Source: Didymodactylos carnosus
Lineage: Eukaryota; Rotifera; Eurotatoria; Philodinida; Philodinidae
Direction: 5' to 3'
Assembly: GCA_905250885.1 (NCBI GenBank)
Contig: CAJNOQ010000017.1
Location: 47,368 to 111,367, forward strand
DNA: 64,000 bases
A program made the position numbers and the translations under genes. The notes below the pieces were generated by a model. The model worked only from the letters and a program-made list of their open reading frames with translations, did not search any database and had not been told where the DNA came from. Shown in pieces: positions 1 through 10,463 of this stretch; position 1 is the first letter of the stretch, and every line of letters begins with the position of its first letter.

Positions 1-2612
1 CAACGCTTGATCAATTATTCAAAGATCAACGATCTCGAAGTAATAATAATACACTCATTTTTCATTTTGGATATAAAAGAGTAAATAACAATGGACAATG
101 GGACTCGAGTGTAAGTTGATTATCGATAAACAATGTAAAGTGAAATTATCTATATTCTACTTTTAGCCCATCACAAATACATTTCGTCCCGATAATCTTT
201 ATGATTCTATGCCGTCCACAGGAGATTATTGCACATACATTCAAAGTATTGGTAGTGAATTCTCCAATGCACTGTTTCAAATAATAACAAATGATTGTCA
301 GGATGGTGTTGCACGATATCCATTATGCAGACGATTACGTAAGTAAACTGAAACAATAATTTAAACCGTATTGTCGAAAATTAAATGTAGAGTAGTCTTA
401 ACCCTTTTTTGTTCATTTTGCAGCCGGTCAAGTTGAATCTGATTTTATTTATCGTCTTTCCCCTAACGTTCAATCTTTAAATATGAATTATACCGCTACC
501 TATTGTCAGCAATATGGTGGATATCCGGTCTATGCGTTAAACGCCTACGAATGGCAACTAGTGCAAGAAATTTGGTTGACGAATCGAGTATATGAATTGT
601 ATTTGACCGGCTTACTAAACGATGCAAGCAAACAAGAATCAACAGCATTTTGGTATCCGCTGAACATACCAGTAATAGAAAATCCCAACTATATTATCAA
701 GTTGAATATATGAATTCTGTTTTTAGTATAATATAACCCTTGACTATCTAATATGGGGTAGGAATGATGGTGGCCCATCAAACACACGTTATCACGGTTC
801 AAAGGCCAATACAGAATCATATTATTATATATATGATACAGCGGATCTTCTTACGGCACAAATATTTTGTCGAAAGCCAGGTTAGTTAGTTATCTGGCAA
901 ATAAAGTCAGGTAAACATCATTCTACGAACGATATAGTATCATTTTACTAGACTACCATTCATTCAAAGACTTTTATGTATTAGAGGTTCTAAATTCATG
1001 TGTATTTTTGTTGAGATGTTCGAAGAATGATGACAGCAACCTCATGTTCTTCTGCATGCATGGGAAACTGTCAAAGTGTGTCATTGCCAGCATCTAGTGG
1101 AGATCAGCGTTTTGGATTATTTATGTGTCAACCTCAAGATACCAGCATTGTAGTTATTACACAATCATTTCCAAGAGATGGTAAGTGACCTAGTTACTTT
1201 CTTGCTAATTTCTCAACTTAACTTTCCTTTCATGTTCTTTAGCTGTTGATTTCTATCGTCCAAATTTACCAATGTCGTATGCTGTTTTTCTACGTCAACC
1301 ATTTACCACATCTTCGACAACATTATCAATCAATTTAAACTCAACGAATGATTTACGTTCTTCTTGTTTTGAATATTTTAATATGGGACTCGAAAATACC
1401 GCCGATTCATACAGACTACCTGGATGTAATTATATTTCAAATACTGGTATTCCAATGAATGTAACAATGTCGGGAATTATCATTAATAACGGATCTAATG
1501 GAATTGTGACATTTGCAAATGAAAATAGGAGATTATTTGGGCATCATGCTCGAATTATTGACAATATTTTGGGTATGTTAATAGTACGAGGTTCAAATGT
1601 CTGTATTTTGCGTCACAATGGTGTGCTAATTTCATGAAACTTCATATGAAAATATGCACGGTACTTACGCATTGTCCTGATATATTTTTTTCTATCATGT
1701 TTAATTCAACCAACAATAATGTTCAGTGCAAAATTGTTTTATACATTGTTTTAGTCGATAGTCGTTGCTCTTATCATGGAGTTTATCATGTTCTTGCTCA
1801 ACAGTGTATATGTGCACCTGGTTTCTATGGAGCATCATGTACTTACTGTATGTTTACTATATCTTAGTTTTATATTAATATATTAATCCTAATGAATATG
1901 TACCGTTTTGAGATTGTCCTGCTGGCTATTATGGTCAGGCGTGTGATTTTCACTGCGATGGTAGTGCTTATTGTAATGGTACTTTTATCTGTCTACCAGA
2001 CCCCTATGGATGTTCATGTTATACGGGATGGTATGGAACGACTTGTAGAGAAAGTAAGTTAGAATTACGAATGAACCAGTTATGTGCCATGTTCTTCTCT
2101 CTTAAGCCTGTCCTCCACTTTACTACGGTCCAAATTGTGAATATACATGTACTGGTTGTTATACGTATTGTGATAGATTTACCGGAGTATGTGATTGTGA
2201 TGGCACAGAATGTTATACTAAGAATAGTAAGGATTTTCGAAAACATCTTTCACCTTCAGTAGATTAAGTCCATTATATTTTAAGTTTTTATCAGGATACC
2301 TGTTTTCCTGTGTGATTTTTTTCTAACGTTTTAGGTCTCTACAAACGAAGTGACATTGTCGGGCGCTGTAGTCAAGCGTCCAATTTAGCTGTGTTAATAG
2401 CCGCTCCATTATCGGCGTTTTTTTTTGTTGTTCTGGTAGTAACAGCTGTAGTTGTATGGAGATGGAGAAAAAAGAAATCTTCGGAAAATCTCGTCCCCGG
2501 TTCACCTCTAAGCTCATCGTCAACCGGTCAGGTTTATGATCAATCAACGAAACGTGGATCCTACGCGTTCGATAGAGGATATTATAATAATACATTGTCG
2601 GAAAGACTCTAA
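1..2612 (+). CDS. C-type-lectin / EGF-like type I membrane protein (5' end outside window)
   Basis: Ten exons can be joined in phase: 1-110, 167-338, 424-671, 727-880, 1016-1180, 1243-1572, 1755-1847, 1913-2053, 2107-2226 and 2335-2612. Introns are short and mostly GT-AG with TTTTAG-like acceptors. The first exons look like C-type lectin folds: a WDSS-type region, a paired-cysteine end (CRRL), then a second module with YCQQYGGYPV and a YEWQLVQEI helix. Exons 7-9 encode three cysteine-rich EGF-like units (CICAPGFYGASC, GCSCYTGWYGTTC, CDCDGTEC). The last exon carries one hydrophobic helix (LAVLIAAPLSAFFFVVLVV) followed by WRWRKKK as stop-transfer and a Ser-rich tail of about 50 residues. This suggests a surface lectin-like receptor or scavenger protein. 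The start and signal peptide lie upstream. The donor at 672 is the least certain junction. A poly(A) signal AATAAA lies at 2673-2678. No orthologue is recognised. Confidence 0.72.
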
Positions 2613-5107
2613 AGATACATTATTCTACCCTAATATTGAATTTTTGTTTTTTATTTGTTATTGATATTTGAAAATAAATCTTTTCTACTTCTCAAAGTGC
2701 TGCTATTTTTCTTAAAAATATCCATTCACCTTAAGCAGACAGGTAGCCTTTTGGAATCTACAGATTGCTTATTATTCACAACGACGAATCTGCGAAAACA
2801 AAAGAGATAAATAAAATAACACACAACAGCTGTCAAAAGAAAAATTGACTTAGATGATCTTTTAGAATTGATCTAACTTCTTATTCAAGATTCCATCCAT
2901 GCTTTATGCTTCTTTCCAGCTTCTTTTAGGAAAGCTTTTGTCAATGCGATTATACCAATACCGGTAAGTTGCTTATAACTGTCAAAACTCATTCGATAGG
3001 CACAGACACCTCCGCGAGCTCGATCGGTTGGCTTATTCAGTTTTTGATAAAAGTCGAAACTTCGCGAATAAAACTAGAAATACAAAAATTTTTACGACGT
3101 ATTTCTGAAAAATATTCTCTACCAGAGGTGTGCTACGAACAAAGACAAATTTGTCATATGCAGTTTTGCAAACTGAGTCGAATGGCTTTTTTAGATTTTA
3201 ATTTTGATTAATTTTTACTGTCAAAAAATACAAAATACCAAATTAAAATACAATAAAAATTTTTCAACATAGCTAATATCTCAACAAAGAACAAAGAGGG
3301 TTGGATTAACTTATCGAAGGTATCATGACTTGCCTAGATGATGACGCCCAAGTGTTCACTGGAGCATGATCCTTGTGCAAAAGAAGGGACTTTTGAGCAA
3401 TATGAAGGAAACAACAAAACGAATGTCAAAGACTTTTCAAGAAATTTGCCAAGAAAACACAAAACCTGAAGTAGCATTGGCTTGTTCAATGATTGAAAAA
3501 CTGCCGAATCTTTTACCTACCGGTAGTATGATTAAAGTTGGTAGGCTGCGCAACCGGGGAACGACGACTTTCTTGCACCCCTCTGTAACGGCCGTTTGAC
3601 GTTACATATTTTATTTTCTGTCGCTTGAAAAGTTTCAGAAACTTCTTCTATGCGCTCTTTGTATAGAGAGAGTGAAATCAGTTAATAATTGATTTTTATT
3701 ATTATTTTGTTTCATAGTGACGCGAAATGTGGAGACACATTACCTTCGTGTCGACATGGAAATGCTCTTAATTGACGGCAGCAGCGGAATCGATCGGATG
3801 ATATTTTCAGTTCCGAGCTCAGTAACTTATTCGGTATTGCTCCCTTCTTCCTCTTTATTTTTTGATGCTAGAGTGCCTTCTGGACTTTTCAAGAAAAAAA
3901 AACACTTTTTCTATATAGACATTTGTGGGATTTTCGACCTCGCGGTTTATCAGCAAAAGATTTTCTAATTATGCATGTTCCACAGTCTGCTGCTTCTGAT
4001 AACAAACGATACATGGTAAGAGAAATTACGTTTAAAAGTGATAGTGATAGTTACAATGGTGTCTATGTTATTTGGCATCAACTAGTTAATTTAACAACGA
4101 GAACACAATCACCGATGTGTTTTGCAGTAACTCTGATATAAATACAACTCTACTGTAGAAAATGAAAAATTCTTTTAGGCTTAAATTTTTGCACCGAACC
4201 ATTGAGTCATTCAAAACTCGCTACTGTTCGACGGCGTGCGAGTCAGTACTCACAAGTACTGGGCTTATCCCAACTAAGAATCACCTGATTCTGTCTAGCT
4301 GGGATCAGAGAATAATTAAATAAATAAAACAATAAACCTAGTAGGGTAAATCAGCAGAAAATCAGATAAAATCCTACAATAGAATCTTGCAAGATTCTAT
4401 AAGATCTGACTACAGGATCCTATAAGAATCTTACAGTAGGACTTTTTGACCTGGGTACGTTTAATTTCTTCCTTCGTTACTGACACGTATGGTTTTTTCA
4501 ATTTAGACTTTGAATCAATCTATTTAAACGACTTGGCAATCACAAATTCAGAAATTCCATTGCCAAGATTGTTGAGACATTCGTAAATGGAACGAATTGA
4601 GATATAAATAAGAAATGCATCGAACAAACGAACTTCATCCTTCCCCAGAACAGACGTTGTTATTTCCTAGTTTTTTCTTCCGACTTGTTTTGTAATGTTG
4701 TTGTGTGTTTCTCGGTACAAGTTTTACTTAGCTTATACTTATGTGTTGTTATACTTATTTTTCAGGGTGATTAATGAAATTGTTTTTATATAGTATGAAT
4801 TTTTCATGAAGCTTGAAAAAATCAAAATAAAGTTAAACTGTAATAACTTCTTGATATTTGAATCAGATGAGCAAGAAAATAAGATCAATACTCAAACTTC
4901 TTCAGAAGCGCCTGTGTAATGTCTAGATTAATTGACTGAGTACAGTTAAACTATCCGTGAAAAGGAAGGTAAGTTAGTCGTTAATATAGTATTAAAGTAA
5001 ACCGAGGTGAACAGTTGAAACAGATCTGTTTCAAGAGATATATGAACTAACAAAAACACGTTTCACATTATTCAAAAACACTGACAAAACACTTTTGTAC
5101 TATGTAC
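2613..5107. other. Intergenic; short open stretches, no convincing gene
   Basis: Between the lectin gene and the MITE there are three coding-like stretches (2969-3211, 3366-3599 and 3975-4141, +). None has a recognisable domain or clear splice partners. The 3975-4141 stretch (starting MHVPQSAASDN) has the best amino-acid texture and could be a last exon or a gene relic. Around 4370-4450 several short palindromic pieces recur (for example AGAATCTTGCAAGATTCT). I see nothing else. Confidence 0.4.
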
Positions 5108-5494
5108 CAGGGCTCCGTATGGTTCGGTCTGATTCCAATTTTTGCGATCGAACCATAACTTTTGGGGATCTGGACCGCTTCGGACCACCAAAGTTTTTTC
5201 CCGCCTTTTTGAAGACCCGTTTCTATTGTGTAAAAAAACTGTTTAATTTCAATTTTTATCAAGCCTGAAAACAAACTGTTCCTTAATTAAATGTTCAGCA
5301 AAGCTTATCTAGTGGGTAAACAAAAAAATAAAGAGATTTCTAAACAAATTTCCAACCACGATCAGTTCGGATCAATAATTCTGGGACTGGAACCAGTTTG
5401 AATCATTAAATTTTTTAAAAACTGGGACCAAGTCGGATCAAATGGATTATGGTCCGACCCGACTTGGTTCTGGATCGGACCATACGGAGCCCTG
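5108..5494. mobile_element. hAT-like MITE with 8-bp TSD CTATGTAC
   Basis: A 387-bp element. The left end reads CAGGGCTCCGTATGGTTCGG. The right end, reverse-complemented, reads CAGGGCTCCGTATGGTCCG. It is flanked by the identical 8-mer CTATGTAC at 5100-5107 and 5495-5502. A CAGGG terminus with an 8-bp duplication is the signature of hAT-superfamily transposition. No transposase is encoded, so it is non-autonomous. Confidence 0.9.
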
Positions 5495-6174
5495 CTATGT
5501 ACTGCTGATGCTGACGCCAGATATTGTAACATTGCTAAAGCAGTATATATAGACTTTTCCATGAAAATGGTATCGTACTAAAAACTTTTCTGAAGACTCG
5601 TTATGAGTTTCTTCTACGTCTTCCCAACTGATTTATTCCAAATTTAAAACTCAACGTATTTGATCGTAATGCTGATTTTCTTTTTCAACCGCGAAGAATG
5701 AGTTTCTCTTCATGAAAGCAACTTTTTTAATCTGATATGTTAAAACCGCACAAAACGTCTCAAGCATCTTATTATAACTTAAATTAATTAATCAATTAAT
5801 CAATCACTTTATCTTCTTCCTGATCCTAAGCGACATCAATCCAAATACGCTGATCCATCAAAGTTTTATCCAATGATATCGCGATTATTTGTTTCATATA
5901 ACGTTTTTTTTCCTTTTTGAAGTCGGCCATTTTTTGGAGCCAAAAGGAAACGACGTTGATTTTTGCTGATATTTTGTGTTCTGAAAAAGCAAAGGCATCA
6001 ACAGCACACCTGTTACAGCAGGGTTAGTCTATGAAGGATGCTTTGTAAAAACTTCAAAAGATATAGAGGATTACAGAATAGAATCAGCGTGCTGCTCTTT
6101 TCTGAGTATTTTTTTGCACGCTTCTAGTCGACATTTATTATTTTTTAGATTCATTATTATCATATCGTCTTAAT
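5495..6174. other. Intergenic, presumed 5' region of the EI24-like gene
   Basis: A/T-rich sequence with no credible reading frame. It should contain the promoter of the gene starting at 6175. No specific site is identifiable by eye. Confidence 0.4.
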
Positions 6175-7258
6175 ATGGTTGTTCATTCTCCTCAATCTTA
6201 TCCATTTCGTGGCATTAAATATTTTCTCACTCATTCTCAATTATGGTTTCATGTCTTATTTGGTGTTATCATTATGGTTGCATTTACATTAGCCACTATC
6301 ATCTTACTCTTTTTATTCGTCTTCCCACTGCAAGCACATGCATTTCATGAGGGTATAACACATTTTCCCGAATGGTTGTCGTGGATATTGTCGTTTTTAA
6401 TTACGATTTTGGAAGTAGCCGTATGTGTACTTCTGTTCTCAACAATATTTTTAGCTTATTATATGGATATTATATTCGCTGTTGTATTTAGGTAAATAGA
6501 AATCTGTACAGTAAGATTTTTTAATTATATCTATGATGACTGTATTTGCTCTATCGTTTTTGATCGTCATCAAAAGTTTTCTTATTTAGACAAGAACAAA
6601 TACCTGGATCGAGTGTTCGTTCCTATTGGGATATGTGTCCGTCTTGTTATTCATGCGTCAAATCATTTGTTATTCTCATCATTTTTCGAGTGTGTTTGTT
6701 ATTAGTTACATCACCGCTGAATCTCATACCGTGTATTGGAACAATATTCTATATTTATTTGAATGGTTTCTACTATGCATGGTCACTTCATTGTAAATAT
6801 TTTGATTTGTTAGGACTCAACTTTCAACAAGGTTAGTAATGTTATTAAAATAAAGTTTAAATTAAACTAGAGGAGAATTCTTTTTTATTTAAGGTAAACG
6901 TTATGTTCATCAAAATCGTTCGGACTATGTTCGCTTTGGTGTTGTTGCTGTCCTATTAGAAATGATTCCTCTTCTTAATTTTTTGACTCCAGTCACTAAT
7001 ATTATTGGAAGTGCTTTATGGGCTTGTGATATCGAACGATTCAAAGAACCTCTTGAACATCCAAGAAACTTTTTGTTAGCGCCAGCTGAATTACCAACAA
7101 CTACTAGTCTACCTCCCGGAAATTATGGATCAATAAAAGATGGCAGTGAAAAAGTTGATTATCCACCGAGTTATAATGAAGTAATTGAACAACAAGCGCA
7201 AGCAGCTAATATTTATCCCACGGCACCTGTTGAACCAAGCTATCAAGAAAAGCAATGA
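6175..7258 (+). CDS. EI24/CysZ-like multipass membrane protein with PPxY tail
   Basis: Three exons, 6175-6491, 6590-6831 and 6894-7258, join in phase to give 307 residues. Several hydrophobic segments are evident: near residues 20-48 (VLFGVIIMVAFTLATII), 62-90, 135-165 (SFVILIIFRVCLLLVTSPLN) and 190-220. The pattern LNLIPCIGTIFYIYLNGFYY, then a segment with MIPLLNFLTPVTNIIGSALW, is characteristic of the EI24 (Pfam EI24) family, which includes metazoan EI24, bacterial CysZ and yeast RRT8/LDS proteins. The repeated 'IP-x-hydrophobic-TP' membrane hairpin is the diagnostic part. The cytosolic tail contains DYPPSYNEV, a PPxY motif of the kind bound by WW domains of NEDD4-type ubiquitin ligases. 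Poly(A) signal AATAAA at 7476-7481. An ER/endosomal protein is likely; substrate or partner is unknown. The start ATG at 6175 is the first in frame. Confidence 0.78.
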
Positions 7259-8127
7259 AATCTCAACACACGTTATTTTCCTCTCTTCATTGTTTTTTTA
7301 ATCTATTTTTCTGGTGCTAAGATAATATTATTTTGTTTGCTGTAAAATCCTTGTTTTTTACTTTGTACTTGTAATTGACTATTATTTAGTTATTGATAAT
7401 TTAGCGCTATGCATATAAATTGGTTTATTAATTTCCAAATTTATTATTTAGTCCATATTGCTCGTTAATCTGGCTAATAAATATTTTCTCTATCCAATAT
7501 TCCTCAAATGAAGCGGTTATCTTTGATGGATAAGTGAAATCATTTGAAAAATGAAATTGGTAATTATTTGAAATATGACATTGAATAATCGTTTCAAGAA
7601 ACTTCTAAAGTTGTTTTACTAGGAAGAATATTAAAATAATTTTAAACCGAAAAAGTAGTATGTCGTTTTTTTAATAAAATACATTTCAATCATAAGACAT
7701 AATTACTTATTAAAACTTGAGTAAGAAATCGAAAAAAAAAAATTGAGCAATAAACTATTACTATATTATTAGGTTTTTGTTTTAGGTAAAAATAATGAAA
7801 ACTATAACGTTTGAAACTTCAGAATGTTCGCATACATATAGCTTTTTTCTATTACAAAATCGAGATAAAGTCGCACTAGTTTATGCTTCGCCAAACAAAA
7901 TACACTGTAATCTAGACTATCTAGATCATCATACTGTAAGAACATCTCTTGCAATAGACAATCATCGTTCTAAACAAATACGTACAGTCTGACACTACAC
8001 ACATGGAGATTAGGGTGCACTAATGATAGCCATACTCAATGCAGACTGGACTAGTGGCGTCTATTCCCACCTTAGTATATGAGGCATTTGGTACCACTTC
8101 GAAGAGTCGATCTCCCAGTATACCATC
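7259..8127. other. Intergenic, 3' of the EI24-like gene
   Basis: A/T-rich 3' flank with the poly(A) signal near 7476, then unremarkable sequence. A 65-codon open stretch at 7795-7992 has no domain and is treated as chance. Confidence 0.4.
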
Positions 8128-8563
8128 TGACGAGAGAAGTACCGCAACTGATAAATCGCTTTTTCAACGAAACCGGGTGGACTATAGGTAGTCGACGATG
8201 CTGATTCCGAATATCACCATGAATGCTGCTGCTAGGCCTTCAAAGATCGGTTTTCTGAAAAACCAGTTTTTGAGAAACTCTGATGAGCAACCAAAAGCTT
8301 TCTTAATGAGGCGTAATTGTAGTCCATAAATTTCTGATTAAAACGAGGCATCTCCCAGCTCTACGCGACCTTTCTTTGCAAAGTTATAGAGTTTACAAGA
8401 AAAGCCCTCAGTGTTCATTGTCACCTCAGAGCTACAGAAAGAAAAACGAAAAATGAATTTAGGGCTTTCTTGTAAACTCTATAACTTTGCATCGTCGACT
8501 ACCTATAGTCCACTCGGTTTCGTTGAAAAAGCGATTTATCAGTTGGGGTACTTCCCTCGTGAG
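8128..8563. repeat. Foldback element with two nested pairs of inverted arms
   Basis: Outer arms 8128-8200 and 8490-8563 are inverted copies (shared core AACTGATAAATCGCTTTTTC and GACTATAGGTAGTCGACGATG-like end). Inner arms 8378-8409 and 8459-8490 are also inverted (shared core AAGTTATAGAGTTTACAAGA). The right inner and right outer arms abut at 8490. The loop encodes nothing. It is related in sequence to the element at 21342-21878. Confidence 0.8.
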
Positions 8564-8850
8564 AAATGAATTTCTACAGCAAAAAAGCGTTGTACCTTAC
8601 TTTTGTTGAGGCATTACGCCTCAAAGATCTCACAAGATAGACGTCCCTAAACTGAACCAGCTGTTACACAGACGTTAGTCACCCAGAATTAGTCTTCGGA
8701 CAATGGACTCGGCTTTTTATGGAGCTATTGTATATCTATATACTGAAGGGAGAGATTAACGATTCTCCAAAGAAATTACCACTTATAGATAAAACTATCG
8801 GAAGAATACACAATACACAACATATTCACCGTTTTGTTTTGCGTCTGCAC

Positions 8851-9120
8851 ACAGTGGGCAATTTTCAATAGGCACTTGGACTTTTAGCCTGCAGGCTAGA
8901 GGAAAACTTAAAAGGGCGTTTTCTATAGGTTATCTTGTGTACTCTATTTAATCGAATCCTTTTCGAATTCTAAAAAGGTTTTCTAAGTGGTTTTCCAGAG
9001 ATTCGATCTCTAGAAAACCACTTAGAAAAGCTTTAAAAAACTCGAAAACAATTGCATTGGATAGAGAATCATCGATAACCTATTGCAATAGTGTTTAGAC
9101 GATTTCATCTGTTGATAATT
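8851..9120. repeat. CACAGTGGGCAA palindromic repeat, copy 1
   Basis: Begins with CACAGTGGGCAATTTT and contains a long imperfect palindrome centred near 8996 (GTGGTTTTC...GAGATTCGATCTC...GAAAACCAC), with further matching outwards to GGTTATC / GATAACC near 8928 and 9079. The same start and palindromic core recur at 9386-9650. Confidence 0.65.
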
Positions 9121-9385
9121 TCAAATTGTAAAATTTCAGTCAAAAATCCCTCCCTATACGCACATACAAGAAACAAAGGTATCAACTAAATTCAAAATTT
9201 TCAGTACAAACACGGCTGAATTATACACGATTCGACGCAGTTTTTTGCGTTGATTTCAAATATATTATTGGTTTTTAATTTCAATATTCATGGGCTGAGA
9301 TAATCCGGATTTATCTCAAAAACCAAGGATTTTTGGAAAACCTGTATCTCGGTCTAGAAACATTTTCGCTATTTTTCGCTAACAG

Positions 9386-9650
9386 CACACAGTGGGCAAT
9401 TTTGACTAATTACGTGGACATGAGTTTTGAAAGCAGTCCAAAAGTATCTAAACCATTTTTCTACAGGTTTTCTATGACGCTCTTTCCAACCGAATGGTTT
9501 TCGAGTTTTAAAAAAGTTTCCCAAAAGATTTTTCAGAGACCGGATCTCTCCAAACCACTTCAAAAACTTTATCAGAACTCAAAAACCATTCCATTGGAAA
9601 GAGTATCGCTGAAAACCTATAGAAAAATTTTCGAGGACTTGGTATACCAT
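9386..9650. repeat. CACAGTGGGCAA palindromic repeat, copy 2
   Basis: Same 16-bp start as copy 1 (CACAGTGGGCAATTTT), then a diverged palindrome centred near 9548 (CAGAGACCGGATCTCT) with outer arms around 9465 and 9625 (AGGTTTTCTAT / AAACCTATAGAAAA). A 107-codon open frame through it (9333-9656) follows the repeat and is not considered a gene. Confidence 0.65.
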
Positions 9651-9839
9651 CTGTGAGACAGATTATAAAGTACAGCAAATTGATATTTATTTACAAAATC
9701 TTGTATAACATGAGCTCTGTAACAGATACTGAAGATTTTTCCACAAAGTTAAAGCAAAATCTTAGTTTTCCATCACCTCTACCGAAATGATTCTCTGTCG
9801 AATACAGACGTAATATTATCTACATGACAAGGATGCATT

Positions 9840-10325
9840 TAGGATTCTGTTTTCTTTATGCGAGCCAATACAAGCGACATTTTGTACCCATCTTTATGTC
9901 AGACTTGCATCACTCTCGAAACAGTGGAACATTACTTCTTACATTGTACACGCTTTGCCCAAGAAAGACTGCAAATGCTAGCCAACTTCTTATTAGTTAC
10001 AAGCACAAATACTTACTTACCCCAGTATACAACAGATTTTAAGAGAGTGAGAACGCAAAACGTTTTGCTTCATAACTCATCATTATTGTATCATCCATCT
10101 TTCTTTAGAAATTTTATTCGTATATAGAAAATAATCATTACAATATTTATTATAATAATTTTTTCATGCTTTTGCTCTTCTCTTTCTTTTACCTTCATGA
10201 ATACCATCTACATTTTCGTTTTTTATGTGCACGTGTTTATTGGCAACATCAAGTTTTGTACCTAGGAGGAAGAGTATTTTCTATAGTACATTCCTCTTTA
10301 AATAAATAATGGTATATATATCTGT
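9840..10325 (+). mobile_element. LINE 3' end fragment (zinc-knuckle tail plus 3' UTR)
   Basis: The open stretch 9858-10127 has the pattern C-x2-C-x5-ETVEHYFLHC-x5-QERLQ. This is the Cys/His motif at the C-terminus of many non-LTR retrotransposon ORF2 proteins. Downstream, 10228-10320 matches 61828-61862 plus 62148-62320 (shared GTGCACGTGTTTATTGGCAA and CCTCTTTAAATAAATAA), so this is a family 3' UTR ending near an AAATAAATAA tail. 5' truncated and decayed. Confidence 0.65.
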
Positions 10326-10463
10326 AAAATAATTTTATTTTAAAACAAAGACATTTAACATATAATAAACTAGACTAAATTTCGACTATGAAATAGACTT
10401 GATTTACAAGTATAAAATAAATATATCTATCCTTTGTTCAAAGATGCTATAAATACATTTTAA

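Noticed and set aside
4230-4450. Short palindromes such as AGAATCTTGCAAGATTCT as a structured RNA
   Set aside because: Arms are short and irregular, and they are more easily explained as decayed repeat sequence.
9333-9656. 107-codon open frame and its antisense partner
   Set aside because: Both follow the palindromic repeat copy 2. Palindromes give mirrored open frames by chance.
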